64,000 nt of DNA from CBDANZ01 sp965197865 (GCA_965197865.1 CBDANZ010000001.1:151796-215795); one strand, 5' to 3'; positions 25,676-36,015 are shown, counted from the first letter of the stretch. Notes: a model not told the origin generated them from the sequence alone. Numbers and translations are program-made.

Positions 25676-26562
25676 GAAAGTCGAACGGCCTCCGGCGTCT
25701 CCATCCCGCGCCGCCGGCACGCGGCGATCGCCGTGTTTCGCAGCAGGCAGGCGATGGTCATCGGGCCTACCCCGCCCGGCACCGGGGTGATCGCGCCCGC
25801 GACGTCCTTCGCCGTGTCGAATTCGACGTCGCCGACGAGCTTTCCCTGTCCGTCCGGGCCCTCGATCCGGTTGATGCCGACATCGATGACGGTCGCGCCC
25901 GGCCCGATCCAGCTGCCCTCGATCATCTGCGCCCGGCCGACGGCGGCGATCACGATATCGGCTTCGCGGCAGCGTTCGTCGAGATCGACGGTGCGGGAAT
26001 GGGCGATCGTCACGGTGCAGTGGGCGGCAAGCAGGAGCTGGGCGACCGGCTTGCCGACGATGTTGGACCGTCCGACGACGATAGCGCGCATCCCGGTCGG
26101 GTCGGGGCAGACGCTCCTGAGCAGGATCATGCAGCCCGCCGGAGTACAGGGCACCATCGCGTCCAGCCCGGCGGAAAGTCTGCCCGCATTGGTCGTGTGG
26201 AAGCCGTCGACGTCCTTGAGGGGGTCGATGGCCTCGGTCACCCGGGCCGCGTCGATGCCCGCGGGCAGGGGGAGCTGGACCAGGATACCGTCTACCTCCG
26301 GGTCCGCGTTGAGACGGCTGATGAGGTCGAGCAGGGCGTCTTCCGAAATATCGGCGTCCGGCGCGTGCTCGATCGAACGGATTCCTACCTCCGCGCACAT
26401 GCGGATCTTGTTGCGCACATAGATCCGGCTCGCCGGATCGTCGCCCACCAGAACCGTGGCGAGGCCGGGCAAAATATCGCGGTCCGCCAGCGCCGCAACG
26501 GCCTCCGCGACACGCGCACGCACATCCGCGGCGATCGCCCTGCCGTCTATCAGGCGGGTCAT
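25672..26562 (-). CDS. folD: methylenetetrahydrofolate dehydrogenase/cyclohydrolase
   Basis: 296 residues. Signature segments are Y-V-R-N-K (catalytic Lys), V-D-G-I-L-V-Q-L-P-L-P, G-R-S-N-I-V-G-K-P-V-A (NADP site) and P-V-P-G-G-V-G-P-M-T. It interconverts methylene-, methenyl- and formyl-tetrahydrofolate and so supplies one-carbon units, which fits the folate-linked demethylation genes at 27.7-31.3 kb. The start overlaps the end of the yggT-family gene by 4 bases, which suggests one operon. Confidence 0.96.
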   Translation of the reverse strand: MTRLIDGRAIAADVRARVAEAVAALADRDILPGLATVLVGDDPASRIYVRNKIRMCAEVGIRSIEHAPDADISEDALLDLISRLNADPEVDGILVQLPLPAGIDAARVTEAIDPLKDVDGFHTTNAGRLSAGLDAMVPCTPAGCMILLRSVCPDPTGMRAIVVGRSNIVGKPVAQLLLAAHCTVTIAHSRTVDLDERCREADIVIAAVGRAQMIEGSWIGPGATVIDVGINRIEGPDGQGKLVGDVEFDTAKDVAGAITPVPGGVGPMTIACLLRNTAIAACRRRGMETPEAVRLS

Positions 26563-26861
26563 CCGCCGAGCTCGAACAAGAGATTCTGTATGACGCGCCG
26601 CAGAAAAAAGACGGCGAGCAGAAGCACCAGGGGCGAGATGTCGATCGCGCCGAAATTGGGGAGGAAACGGCGGATCGGGGCGAGGGCGGGCTCCGTCAGC
26701 CGATGCGTGAAGTAGCCGATCGCGTAAACGAAGCGGTTACCGGTGTTGACGATGTTGAAGGCGTAGAGCCAGCTCATGACCACCGACAGGATGATCACCC
26801 ACATATAGAGCCCAAGAATCGCATCGACGATTTCGAGAATCGGGCCGAGGATGACATTCAT
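26559..26861 (-). CDS. YggT-family membrane protein
   Basis: 100 residues with two membrane segments (I-V-D-A-I-L-G-L-Y-M-W-V-I-I-L-S and S-P-L-V-L-L-L-A-V-F-F-L) and the conserved L-T-E-P-A-L-A-P-I-R-R-F-L-P between them. YggT proteins are small inner-membrane proteins linked to cell-envelope or division functions. It overlaps folD. Confidence 0.88.
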   Translation of the reverse strand: MNVILGPILEIVDAILGLYMWVIILSVVMSWLYAFNIVNTGNRFVYAIGYFTHRLTEPALAPIRRFLPNFGAIDISPLVLLLAVFFLRRVIQNLLFELGG

Positions 26862-27005
26862 GACGGGGCGGTCTCGCTCCTGCAGTCGGGCCGGGCGACA
26901 CTAGCCCCGGCGGTTCGGAGGCGCAAGTTCGGCACCGGCCGCGCGGTCCAGCCCGCGCTTGACATCGCCACGCCCGGCTCCACATTATCCGCGCCTTCGG
27001 TGGAC

Positions 27006-27081
27006 GGGGCCGTAGCTCAGTTGGGAGAGCGCGACGTTCGCAATGTCGAGGTCAGGGGTTCGACTCCCCTCGGCTCCACCA
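27006..27081 (+). tRNA. tRNA-Ala (CGC)
   Basis: A complete cloverleaf of 76 bases with encoded CCA. The acceptor is GGGGCCG pairing with CGGCTCC, with the alanine identity pair G3:U70. The D stem is GCTC/GAGC, the anticodon loop TTCGCAA gives anticodon CGC (reads GCG), and the T arm is AGGGG-TTCGACT-CCCCT. Confidence 0.97.
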
Positions 27082-27113
27082 CTCCTCTCTGACGGGAGTT
27101 CCCGGAGTTTCCC

Positions 27114-27146
27114 AAAACCCCCTGTTTTCAGGGGGTTTTCCTTTTT
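27114..27146 (+). terminator. Rho-independent terminator of the tRNA
   Basis: A perfect 11-bp stem AAAACCCCCTG (27114-27124) with CAGGGGGTTTT (27129-27139), a TTTT loop, and a T-rich tail (CCTTTTTT). It lies 32 bases after the tRNA. Confidence 0.93.
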
Positions 27147-27700
27147 TCGATTCTTGAAGGCGCGCGCCGGTTTCTCCTGGTTCCGATTATCGGTCCGGGT
27201 CGGTTCCGATGTTGGGCTTGCCGGGAAGTGCGGGACCGCTGTCCCGTCGTTTCGCGAAGCCGGGTCCATCGGCGGGTTCTCGCGGTTACCGAATGCCGGT
27301 AGCCTGGCTGGCGACATGGGCAGCTTCGCCTGAGCCATGCAAGGGCTCCGCTCGGCCGCCATCGAGCTCTACGATCGAAGTCGAAAACTCTCAAACGAAC
27401 TGGCCCTGAAGACCGGGAAAGGTCGGGAACGCCGCGACAGAGCGGCTGCAGATACGCAGTGCAAAAAAACGGCTTGCGTCGGTGCCACCGTGCCGGTAAG
27501 GGCGTTTCCGTTCGATGCGTTGGGTCAGGATGAGAGTCGCTTCAGGTTCCCTGGTAGCGCGAAGCGGGGGAGGTCGCGATGTCGAGCGTCGTTCCGTTCG
27601 TCAAGTCGGCGCTGCGGCCGGCCGGAATTCATAGCGCTGGAGCGCCGGCAGGGCGGGCGCCGCAGCCGCAAGACCGGTCGATCCGCGGGCGGGGCCGCCG
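27147..27700. other. intergenic stretch without recognisable gene
   Basis: About 550 bases between the tRNA terminator and the dehydrogenase gene. Open frames run through it but none has a recognisable family, a good ribosome binding site or a plausible composition. I see no repeat or RNA structure. Confidence 0.5.
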
Positions 27701-30117
27701 ATGAAGACGCACGCGCGCGTCGTCGTGGTCGGCGGCGGTGTAATGGGGGTCGGGCTCCTCTACCACCTCACCAAGGAGGGGTGGTCGGACGTGGTCCTGG
27801 TCGAGAAGAGCGAGCTTACATCCGGCTCCACCTGGCACGCGGCCGGGCTGGTTCCCCATTTCATCGGCAGCCTCAACATGGCGAAGGTGCATTTCTACGG
27901 CTCCCGGCTCTACCAGCGGCTGGAGGCGGAAACCGGCCAGGCCACGGGCTGGCACGGCTGCGGCGCCATCCGGCTTGCGACCAACCGGGACGAAGCCGAC
28001 TGGTTTCACTATGTGCAGGGCGTGCTGCGCTGCGTCGGTGCGGAGTGTCACCTTATCGGTCCCGCCGAAATCTCCGCGTTGCATCCGTTGCTGGACACCG
28101 AGGGCGTGGTGCTGGGCGCCTACACGCCGGGCGACGGACACACGGATCCCGCCAGCAGCACCATGGCCATGGCCGCCGGCGCGCGCGCGGGCGGCGCCGA
28201 GATCTATCTCCGCAACCGGGTTGTCGACATCGCCCGGCGTCCCGAGGGACGCTGGGACGTCGTCACCGAGCAAGGCACCATCGTCGCCGAACACGTGGTC
28301 AACGCCGCGGGCGGGTTCGCGCCCCGGATCGGGGCCATGGTCGGGCTCGATGTTCCGATCGTCAACATCGTCCATCAGTACCTGGTGACCGAAGACCTCG
28401 AGGCGGTCGCCTCATTGGAGCGGGAACCCCCGGTCGTTCGCGACCCCCGCGCGTCGTGCTACTACCGGCAGGAGCAGCAGGGGCTGATCGTCGGCCCCTA
28501 CGAGACCGATGGCGCGCAGGCATGGGCGCTGGACGGGATCGACTGGTCGTTCGACGCCGAGCTGTTGCCGCCCGACATCGACCGGCTGGTGCCGTGGCTC
28601 GAACTGGCGGCCAAACGCATCCCCGCGTTCGAACACGCCGGGATCAAGCGGGTCGTCAGCGGGCCCATCACCCACACGCCGGATGGCGGATTTCTCATCG
28701 GACCGGCGCCGGGCCTGGAGAATTTCTGGATGTGCTGCGGTGCCGGCATCGGGATCACCCAGGGTCCCGGCGCGGGGAAATATCTGGCGCAGTGGATGGT
28801 CCACGGCCAGACCGAGATCAACGTGCGCGAGATGGAGACCAGACGGTTCGGCCAGTGGTCGATCGGCAAATACAGCCTGTCGAAAGCGCTCGACGAGTAT
28901 CACCGGATGTACCAGGTGCACTATCCCGGCGAGTTCCGCGATCCCGGCCGTCCGGTCACGACCACGCCGATCTACGACAAGCTAGCGGCCCGCGGCGCCG
29001 TTTTCGCCGAGACCTTCGGATGGGAGCGGGCAAAGTGGTTCGCGGCGGACGGTGCCGGGGAACGGTATGGCTTTCGCCGCATGAACTGGTTCGACGCGGT
29101 CGGCGAGGAATGCCTGGGCCGTGCGCGAGCGTGTGGGCGTGCTGGATCTGTCGGCCTTCTCCAAGTTCGACGTCACCGGCCCGGACGCGGCCGCGTTTCT
29201 CGATCGCATCGTCGCCAATCGCGTGCCGCGTCGGAACCGCCGGATCGTCCTCGCCCACGCGTTGACCGAACTGGGCGGCATCGAGAGCGAGTTCACGGTG
29301 ACGCGGCTGGACGAGAGCCGGTTCTATCTGCTGTCCGGCGCCGTCGCCCGGATCCACGACCATGACTGGCTGGTGCAGCACCGGCGCGAGGCCGAGGACG
29401 TGGAGATAACCGACGTTACCGACGATTACGGTGTCCTGGTCGTCACCGGTCCGCGTTCGCGGGAGCTGCTCGCCGGGCTGACCGACGCCGATCTCGGCAA
29501 TGCCGCGTTCCCCTGGCTGTCGGCGCGCGAGATCGAAGTCTGCGGGCGTCCCGACGCGGGCGCTCCGGGTGTCCTATGTGGGCGAGCTCGGTTGGGAGCT
29601 CCACCATCCGATGAGCCGCATGGACGCCCTCTACGACGCCATCATGGCCGCGGGCGAAGAATACGGCGCGGTGGATTTCGGCCTCTATGCCGTCAACTCG
29701 CTCCGCATGGAGAAAGCCTACAAGGCCTGGGGTCTGGAGTTGACGACCGAACTGACGCCTATCGAGGGCGGCCTGGAACGGTTCGTCGACATGGAAAGCC
29801 GGTTTATCGGCAAGGACGCCGTGGCCGAGCGGGCAAGCGAGGGTGTCGACACCCGGCTGGTCTACCTGTCGGTGGACGCCGTGGACGCGGACGCTCACGG
29901 CAACGAGCCGGTCTATGCCGACGGCCGCGTCGTCGGGCTTACGACCAGCGGCGCCTACGGATACACCGTCGGGCGGAGCATCGCCTTCGCCTTCGTCGAG
30001 CCGGATCTCGCCGCGCCCGGCACCGAGCTCGAAATCGCGATCCTGGGACGCCGCTGCGGCGCCAGGGTGCTTGCCGAACCGCTTTATGACCCCGGGAATG
30101 AGCGTTTGAAAGCATAG
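27701..30117 (+). pseudogene. dimethylglycine/sarcosine dehydrogenase-like protein, two +1 frameshifts
   Basis: Restored length about 805 residues. The N-terminal FAD domain has V-V-V-G-G-G-V-M-G-V-G and the flavin-attachment motif S-T-W-H-A-A-G, where the His carries covalent FAD in this family. The C-terminal half is a GcvT-like folate-binding domain (A-F-S-K-F-D-V-T-G-P-D-A, R-V-S-Y-V-G-E-L-G-W-E-L, S-L-R-M-E-K-A-Y). It would oxidatively demethylate dimethylglycine, sarcosine or a related N-methyl amine and pass the methyl group to tetrahydrofolate. The frame breaks at about 29114-29117 and about 29542-29546; each is repaired by dropping one base. No residue of importance is lost, so sequence error is likely. 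Confidence 0.88.
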
Positions 30118-30171
30118 CGAACGGGCAGCGCGGGAGCGCGGTGCGTTCGCACACGATGGGAGAGCCCTGGA

Positions 30172-31338
30172 ATGAACGAGATCCTGACGAAGGCCGACTT
30201 CTATTTCGGTCCCCGCTATCGCAAGTCCCCCTTCTTCGAGGCCACGCGCCGGGCCGGGTGCAAGGCGTGGGGCATCTACAATCACATGTACATTCCGAAT
30301 TACTACGACGATCCCATCGAGGAATATCGAAGCCTGACCGAGGATGTGACGCTGTGGGACGTGAGCGTCGAGCGCATCGTCGAGATCACCGGACCGGACG
30401 CATCCGAGTTCACCAACAGGCTGACGCCCCGGGACCTGACGAAATGCGCGGTCGGGCAGGGCAAATACGTGCTGATCACCGCCGAGGACGGCGGCATCGT
30501 GAACGAGCCGGTCTTGCTGCGCCTGGGCGAAAACCAGTGGTGGCTGGCGCTTTCGGACTACGATGCGGGCCTGTGGGCGCGCGGGTATTCGGTGGGTTGC
30601 GGGCTGGACGTGAAGGTCCGCGAACCCGAAATCTATCCGGTGCAGGTACAGGGCCCCAAGTCCAGGGACGTGATGATCGAGCTGTTCGGCGATGCGGTCG
30701 CGCAAATTCGCTATTACTGGACCATGGAGACCGATCTCGACGGCATTCCGGTGGTCATCAGCCGAACCGGATGGAGCGCCGAGATCGGCTTCGAAATCTA
30801 TCTCCGCGACCCGAGCCGCGGCGAAGAGTTGTGGGACCGGATCATGGAAGCGGGAAAGCCGCACCGCATCCGGCCGATCGCGCCCTCGCAGATTCGCCGC
30901 ATCGAGGCCGGGATATTTCGTTACGGCGCCGACATGACGATCGACAACAACCCGTTCGAGATCATGGGGCTCGAACGGCTGGTGGAGGACCAGAGCGCGG
31001 ACTATATCGGCAAGGAAGCGCTGATCCGGATCAAGGCCGAAGGGGTGAGCCGGAAGCTGGTCGGCATCGTGCTCGATGGCGACGAGATGATCCAGGGATG
31101 TCCCGATGTCGCGCCCGCGTACAAGGACGGCGAGGAGATCGGACGGGTCACCGTGATCGACTGGTCGCCGCGCATGCAGAGGAACATCGGCTATGTCTGG
31201 GTGCCTGTCGAGCTGGCGGCTCCCGGCAATGCGCTCGAAGTCCGCACCCTGACCGGGACGGCCACGGGGAAGACCGCCGCCGTGCCGTTCTTCGATCCCA
31301 GGAAATCGGTGCCGAGCCAGCGCCTCGCGGACGGTTGA
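30172..31338 (+). CDS. GcvT-like aminomethyltransferase (DmdA-like)
   Basis: 388 residues, intact. It contains GcvT-type folate-binding motifs: V-E-R-I-V-E-I-T-G-P-D-A, R-T-G-W-S-A-E-I-G-F-E-I-Y and R-R-I-E-A-G-I-F-R-Y-G-A-D-M. The family includes glycine cleavage T protein, dimethylsulfoniopropionate demethylase DmdA and vanillate-type demethylases, all of which move a methyl or methylene group to tetrahydrofolate. No other glycine-cleavage genes are near, so a role in demethylating a methylated substrate together with the upstream dehydrogenase is more likely. Start at ATG 30172, 54 bases after the dehydrogenase. Confidence 0.82.
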   Translation: MNEILTKADFYFGPRYRKSPFFEATRRAGCKAWGIYNHMYIPNYYDDPIEEYRSLTEDVTLWDVSVERIVEITGPDASEFTNRLTPRDLTKCAVGQGKYVLITAEDGGIVNEPVLLRLGENQWWLALSDYDAGLWARGYSVGCGLDVKVREPEIYPVQVQGPKSRDVMIELFGDAVAQIRYYWTMETDLDGIPVVISRTGWSAEIGFEIYLRDPSRGEELWDRIMEAGKPHRIRPIAPSQIRRIEAGIFRYGADMTIDNNPFEIMGLERLVEDQSADYIGKEALIRIKAEGVSRKLVGIVLDGDEMIQGCPDVAPAYKDGEEIGRVTVIDWSPRMQRNIGYVWVPVELAAPGNALEVRTLTGTATGKTAAVPFFDPRKSVPSQRLADG

Positions 31339-31390
31339 GCCGGCATCGCGGGCGCGGGTTCTCGCGGTCAGGACCGGTCGACGGCGGCGT

Positions 31391-33094
31391 TCAGAGAGGG
31401 TCCATGCCGTCGACCGGGCCGGGGTCGGCCATGCCGGGGCCGAAGACCTCGCGGCCACCGAGGAAGGTGTGCTCGACGCGGATGTCCTTCAGCGCATCCT
31501 CGGTACAGCTCAGCGGGTCGGCATCCAGCACGACCATGTCGGCCATCTTGCCCGGCTCCAGCGTGCCCTTGATGTCTTCCTCCCAGGTCACCATGGCGCC
31601 GGTCTGGCAGATCATGCGCAACGCCTCCTCGCGGGTGAGGTTGCTCTTACCCAGCGTGCGGCCTGAATCGGCGTCGTAGCGGGCCAGCGCCTCCCACATG
31701 GTCCACAGCATGGAATACGGCACGTTGTCCGATGACAGCGCCACCGGGACGCCGGCATCGAGCAGGGCGCGGATCGGCATCGCGCGGTCGCCGATCTCAT
31801 GCAGGTTGAAGCGATCCGAGGCCATGTACATGAAGTTGGGCGTCACGGTCGCGATCACGCCGAGGTCCTTCATACGCCGGATCTGATCGGCGGTCGCCTC
31901 GATCACATGGATCATCACCCAGCGCCGGTCGCGGATCGAGACCCGGGCATCGATCGCCTCGTAGGCCCGGAGCACGCGTTCGAGGTCGTAGCAGATCAGG
32001 CAGCTCAGCCTGATGCCGAGCCGGGCGGCATGGACGCCGATCTCGACGAACCGGTCGTGCGACAGCGAGTGATAGAAATGCCCGGCCCAGGCCTCGTAGG
32101 GGTAATCCTCGCCAATGATGGCGGCGGCCTGCTCGTTGGCGACGTCGACGCACACGCCTTCGAAGCGCAGCATCTCATCGCCGCTGCCGCGCCCGGCGAG
32201 CCGCGTCGCCCACTCGTCGAGGATCCCGGCCAGCCTGCGGTCGTCGACCGAGGCGCCGGGCACGCTGAGCGGCAAGTGAGCCCGCACCGCCAGGTCGCCG
32301 TCTTCATGGACCCGGCGATAGGCCTCCAGGATCGCCGGCGTCAGCCCGTGACCCTCGTAGATGCTCGTCGTGCCGGAAGCGGCGTAGGCGGCGGCGCCCA
32401 GCCGGCAGCCCGCCACCCGGTCTTCGAAGGTGATCCGCGGCGCCTTGCGCATCAGGGTGTATTCGATCACCGGGGCGTAGGAGCGGTCGAGGAAGACACC
32501 GCTCGGCTCGCCGCCGTCGGTGAGGATCTCGACATTGTAGGGCGCTTCCGTGTCGCGATCGATACCGCATAGCCGCAACGCGGCGCTGTTGGCGACGCCT
32601 ACGAACGGGCGGTGGACCCACCAGCCCCAGGGCACGCGGATATAGACCGGGTTGTCCGGCGAGACCGCATCGAGGTCGTGGCGGGTGGGGAACCGGCCTT
32701 CTTCGAGCTGGTCGGGCCGGCAGATATAGGAGAGCTTGGGCGTGCCCATGGGCATGAAGACCACCCATTCGCCCCTGGGCGTGCGGGCGCAGGCGCTTGC
32801 GACGGCGTCCACGATCGCGGCGACCGAGTGGCGCCCCGCCAGGGAATAGCCGCCGCGCGCCTTCAGCCCCTCGCGATCCATGTGCGCGTGGGTGTCGATG
32901 AAGCCCGGACACACCGCCCGTCCGCCCAGATCGATGATCCGCGTGTGGCGGCCGCGTCCGGCCAGCACCGCTTCGTCGGAACCCACCGCCGAAATGCGCC
33001 CCGCCGAGGCGCCAACGGCGCTCGCCAGCCGCGATCCGCCGTCCAGCGTGATCGCCTTTCCGCCGTGCAGAATCAGATCGCGCTCGGGAAACAT
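31391..33094 (-). CDS. amidohydrolase (YtcJ-like)
   Basis: 567 residues from the ATG at 33094, which follows GGGAGAGG. The amidohydrolase-3 layout is clear: N-terminal G-G-K-A-I-T-L-D-G, G-F-I-D-T-H-A-H-M-D (first metal His pair), a long insertion, S-S-D-N-V-P (metal Asp) near residue 460, and C-terminal L-E-P-G-K-M-A-D-M-V-V-L-D-A-D-P. These zinc enzymes cleave amide or formamide bonds; the substrate is unknown. It heads away from the GcvT-like gene and is followed in the same direction by nothing else in that operon except the NicX-like gene upstream. Confidence 0.88.
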   Translation of the reverse strand: MFPERDLILHGGKAITLDGGSRLASAVGASAGRISAVGSDEAVLAGRGRHTRIIDLGGRAVCPGFIDTHAHMDREGLKARGGYSLAGRHSVAAIVDAVASACARTPRGEWVVFMPMGTPKLSYICRPDQLEEGRFPTRHDLDAVSPDNPVYIRVPWGWWVHRPFVGVANSAALRLCGIDRDTEAPYNVEILTDGGEPSGVFLDRSYAPVIEYTLMRKAPRITFEDRVAGCRLGAAAYAASGTTSIYEGHGLTPAILEAYRRVHEDGDLAVRAHLPLSVPGASVDDRRLAGILDEWATRLAGRGSGDEMLRFEGVCVDVANEQAAAIIGEDYPYEAWAGHFYHSLSHDRFVEIGVHAARLGIRLSCLICYDLERVLRAYEAIDARVSIRDRRWVMIHVIEATADQIRRMKDLGVIATVTPNFMYMASDRFNLHEIGDRAMPIRALLDAGVPVALSSDNVPYSMLWTMWEALARYDADSGRTLGKSNLTREEALRMICQTGAMVTWEEDIKGTLEPGKMADMVVLDADPLSCTEDALKDIRVEHTFLGGREVFGPGMADPGPVDGMDPL

Positions 33095-33120
33095 CGCGAC
33101 CTCTCCCTGCCGCCCGGGCG

Positions 33121-34137
33121 TCAGCGGCCTGCCGCGCGCTGGTCCTCGGGGATGATTTCCCCCTTCAGCACCATCGGCTCGTCGTCGAGCCATACCGAGC
33201 AATTGCGCATCGGAATATCGAGGTGGCACAGCGTGTCGCGAGGGCCGCCGGCGTCGTCGTTGGGGCCGGTCGAGAACATGAAGTTGCCGTAGAACGCACG
33301 CCCGTCATTGCCGTTGGTCTGAGCCTTGTCCATCATTCCGAGCGCGGTCCAGCTCGCCCTCGGCTGCAATCCCCAGCCGACATGCGACATCGCGAAGCCG
33401 TCGCGGTCGTGGTAGCTCTCGATGAACTCCCGCATGTAGGCGGCGTCGAAATCGCCCGATATCCCGGTGACGAAGCCGTCCTCGAAGTCGACCCGGATCG
33501 GCGTCTGCACATACGACTTGAAGGGAAAGACGATGTCGCCGCGGTCCACCACGATGGTGCCGCGCGCCGACAGCTCGTTGGGCCAGGTGGCGACGAAACC
33601 TGCCGGCCAGTGGTCCCAGTGCCCGGGATCGTCGGAGTAGCCGTATTCGTAGAGAACCGGGTACTCGCCGAGGTCGCATTCGAAATTCGTGCCCGCGTCG
33701 GACTCGACCCGCATGGTCTTCGCCGCCTCGATGCGCCTGCCGGCGGCGTAGACCCGGCGCTTGTCGTCCTCCTGCGGCAGCATCCGAGCCAGCGCCTCGG
33801 GCGGTTCGGTGACGTAGAGAATGCGCGTGTCCGCCGCCCGGACATGCGGCAGCTCGCCGCCGCGCAACAGATGCAGCCCCACGAGGTCGATCACCATGTC
33901 GGCGGCCCGCATCGCATCCATCGCGACGGCGTTTTCGCTCAGGCGCGAGCCGCCGATATGCGGTTCCATGTGGATGGTCGTTGCGCCGATCCCGATACAC
34001 GCGTTGTAGGCCGCCTTGACGTTCTCCGGCCTCGCCTCCGGCTTGGTCAGCACGACGACGGTCTCTCCGTCATGGACCTTGCAGAGGCGCAGGACATCTT
34101 CCCACATCGCGATCTGCTGCGATTCGCTGAGTGCCAT
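33121..34137 (-). CDS. NicX-like (M29 fold) 2,5-dihydroxypyridine dioxygenase-like protein
   Basis: 338 residues. It starts C-K-V-H-D-G-E-T-V-V-V-L-T and has metal-ligand-like segments S-H-V-G-W-G-L-Q-P-R-A (about residue 248) and C-H-L-D-I-P-M-R (about residue 310), as in the M29 aminopeptidase-fold family that includes NicX/Hpo. Those enzymes open the ring of 2,5-dihydroxypyridine with Fe(II). A peptidase role is possible but less likely in this catabolic setting. It lies 26 bases upstream of the amidohydrolase gene, probably in one operon. Confidence 0.68.
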   Translation of the reverse strand: MALSESQQIAMWEDVLRLCKVHDGETVVVLTKPEARPENVKAAYNACIGIGATTIHMEPHIGGSRLSENAVAMDAMRAADMVIDLVGLHLLRGGELPHVRAADTRILYVTEPPEALARMLPQEDDKRRVYAAGRRIEAAKTMRVESDAGTNFECDLGEYPVLYEYGYSDDPGHWDHWPAGFVATWPNELSARGTIVVDRGDIVFPFKSYVQTPIRVDFEDGFVTGISGDFDAAYMREFIESYHDRDGFAMSHVGWGLQPRASWTALGMMDKAQTNGNDGRAFYGNFMFSTGPNDDAGGPRDTLCHLDIPMRNCSVWLDDEPMVLKGEIIPEDQRAAGR

Positions 34138-34293
34138 TGGACGGTCCCGGTGGATGAACGGAGCGCAAGGTTAGCACGGGGCGCGCCGGCGCCGGCTACT
34201 CCCGATGTTCCCGACGGGCTATAAGCGGGTCCGGGAAACCGAGGAGGACGGCGAATTGTCCATCTCCGAGTCTCTGCCGCGAGGACGCGTCGC

Positions 34294-34689
34294 GTGAACG
34301 ACCGCGCCCCGGCTGTCACGGTCGAAACCGTGGCCGCGATCGTCGACGCCTTCAATCGCCACGATGTCGACGGGATAATGAGCTACTGCGCCGCCGACGT
34401 CGCCTGGGTGATGGCCAGGGGGCCTCACCCATGGGGCCGCAAATTCGAGGGGGCCGCCGCGGTTCGCGAGGCCCTGGCGGAGCGTTTCAGGTCGATACCC
34501 GACGCGCATTGGGAGGACGGAGGCAACTGGGTGCTGGGCGAGATGGGCGTCTCGGAATGGACGCTGACCGGCACCACCGCAAAGGGCGAGAAACTCCAAC
34601 TGCTCGGTTGCGACCTGTGGAAATTCCGCGACGGAAAGGTGGTCAAGAAAGATACATACTGGAAGCAGCTCGACGAGGAGTTCACCTAG
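34294..34689 (+). CDS. SnoaL-like (NTF2 fold) protein
   Basis: 131 residues. The pattern V-A-A-I-V-D-A-F-N-R-H-D-V-D-G-I-M near the start, followed by R-G-P-H-P-W-G-R-K-F-E-G and W-K-F-R-D-G-K-V-V-K-K-D-T-Y-W, is typical of SnoaL-like cone-shaped folds, which bind or isomerise small molecules. The ATG at 34294 has no strong ribosome binding site. Its neighbours on the same strand are the CodA-like hydrolase (20 bases downstream). Confidence 0.8.
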   Translation: MNDRAPAVTVETVAAIVDAFNRHDVDGIMSYCAADVAWVMARGPHPWGRKFEGAAAVREALAERFRSIPDAHWEDGGNWVLGEMGVSEWTLTGTTAKGEKLQLLGCDLWKFRDGKVVKKDTYWKQLDEEFT

Positions 34690-34709
34690 CCGACCGGGGA
34701 TGCCCCAAG

Positions 34710-36002
34710 ATGACATCGTATGCCTTACGCAATGCGAGGGTGCCGCTTTCCCTGCTCGCCGATCCGCCCGCCGATCTGACGGTCGACGCCGAAGGTCTCG
34801 CGAGCGTCGACATCGCGATCGAGGACGGACGGATAGCCGCCGTTCGGCGTCCCGCCGGAATTGTCGAGGCCGGCGACCGCGATCTCGACGGCGGTCAGGT
34901 ATGGCCGTGTTTCGCCGACATCCACACCCATCTCGACATCGGCCACATATGGACCCGCGCGCCGAACGCGGACGGTTCGTTCTGGACCGCGGCCCAGGCC
35001 GTGGGTAGCGATCGCGATTCCAACTGGTCGGCGGACGATCTCCGCGCCCGGATGGAATTTGGGCTCCGGTGCGCCTTTGCGCACGGGACGCGCGCAATAC
35101 GCACGCATTTGCAGTCCCTGCCGCAACAGGCGGCGACGACCTGGGGTGTGTTCCGCGAATTGCGGGAGGAATGGCGGGGCAGGATCGACCTTCAGGGGGT
35201 CAACCTGCTGATGGTCGAGGAATTCCGGGACGGAAAGAGCGACGCGATCGTCGATCTCGTCGCCGCGTCCGGCGGGATCGTCGGCGCGGTGATCTTCATG
35301 ATCCCTGACATAGACGACGTTTTGGACCGTATCTTCCGGCTCGCATCCGACCGTTCGCTCGATCTCGACCTTCATGTCGACGAAAGCCTCGATTTGCGCG
35401 ACAGGACCCTCCGGCACGTGGCCGAAGCCGCCAAGCGCAACCGGTTCGCCGGGCGGGTCCAGTGCGGCCATTGCTGCAGCCTCGCCGTGCAGCCGGAGGA
35501 CGATGCCGACCGCACCCTGGATCTCGTTGCCGAAGCCGGTATCGCGGTCGTCAGCCTGCCGATGTGCAACGTCTTCCTGATGGACCGCGAACCGGGCCGG
35601 ACCCCGCGCCGGCGGGGCGTCACCCTGGTCCGCGAGATGGCGGCGCGCGGCATCCCGGTTTCGTTCGCCAGCGACAACTGCCGCGATCCGTTCTACGGCT
35701 ACGGCGATCACGACATGCTGGAAGTGTTCACCCAGGCCACTCGAATCGCCCATATCGACCTGCCGATGAACGACTGGCCGCGCAGCGTCAACGCGACGCC
35801 CATCGAGGTCATGGGGCTCGAAAACCCCGGTCTGATCGCGGTCGGCGAACCTGCCGACCTGGTGCTGTTCAGGGGGCGCGGCTACAGCGAGTTACTGTCC
35901 AGGCCGCAAGGCGACCGGACGGTCTTGCGCCGTGGCGAGGCCATCGACACCGCACCGCCGGATTACAGGGAGCTGGATCGCTTGTTCGAAACTTCCGGAT
36001 AG
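34710..36002 (+). CDS. cytosine deaminase-like amidohydrolase
   Basis: 430 residues from the ATG at 34710. Metal and active-site segments match the CodA group: D-I-H-T-H-L-D (about residue 70), L-H-V-D-E-S (about residue 221), Q-C-G-H-C-C-S-L (about residue 252) and F-A-S-D-N-C-R-D-P-F-Y (about residue 326). The end has V-G-E-P-A-D-L-V-L-F-R-G-R-G-Y-S-E-L. Members deaminate cytosine, isoguanine or related N-heterocycles. With the NicX-like and amidohydrolase genes it suggests breakdown of a nitrogen heterocycle. Confidence 0.85.
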   Translation: MTSYALRNARVPLSLLADPPADLTVDAEGLASVDIAIEDGRIAAVRRPAGIVEAGDRDLDGGQVWPCFADIHTHLDIGHIWTRAPNADGSFWTAAQAVGSDRDSNWSADDLRARMEFGLRCAFAHGTRAIRTHLQSLPQQAATTWGVFRELREEWRGRIDLQGVNLLMVEEFRDGKSDAIVDLVAASGGIVGAVIFMIPDIDDVLDRIFRLASDRSLDLDLHVDESLDLRDRTLRHVAEAAKRNRFAGRVQCGHCCSLAVQPEDDADRTLDLVAEAGIAVVSLPMCNVFLMDREPGRTPRRRGVTLVREMAARGIPVSFASDNCRDPFYGYGDHDMLEVFTQATRIAHIDLPMNDWPRSVNATPIEVMGLENPGLIAVGEPADLVLFRGRGYSELLSRPQGDRTVLRRGEAIDTAPPDYRELDRLFETSG

Positions 36003-36015
36003 GCGGGCCGTCTCC

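Noticed and set aside
24860..26398. Minus-strand open frame of about 510 residues across the EamA and folD genes
   Set aside because: It overlaps two clear genes and has Arg/Gly-rich low-complexity composition.
26985..27362. Minus-strand reading frame of 125 residues across the tRNA
   Set aside because: Its end (G-S-R-T-P-D-L and further) is the well-known false protein read from the antisense strand of a tRNA-Ala gene.
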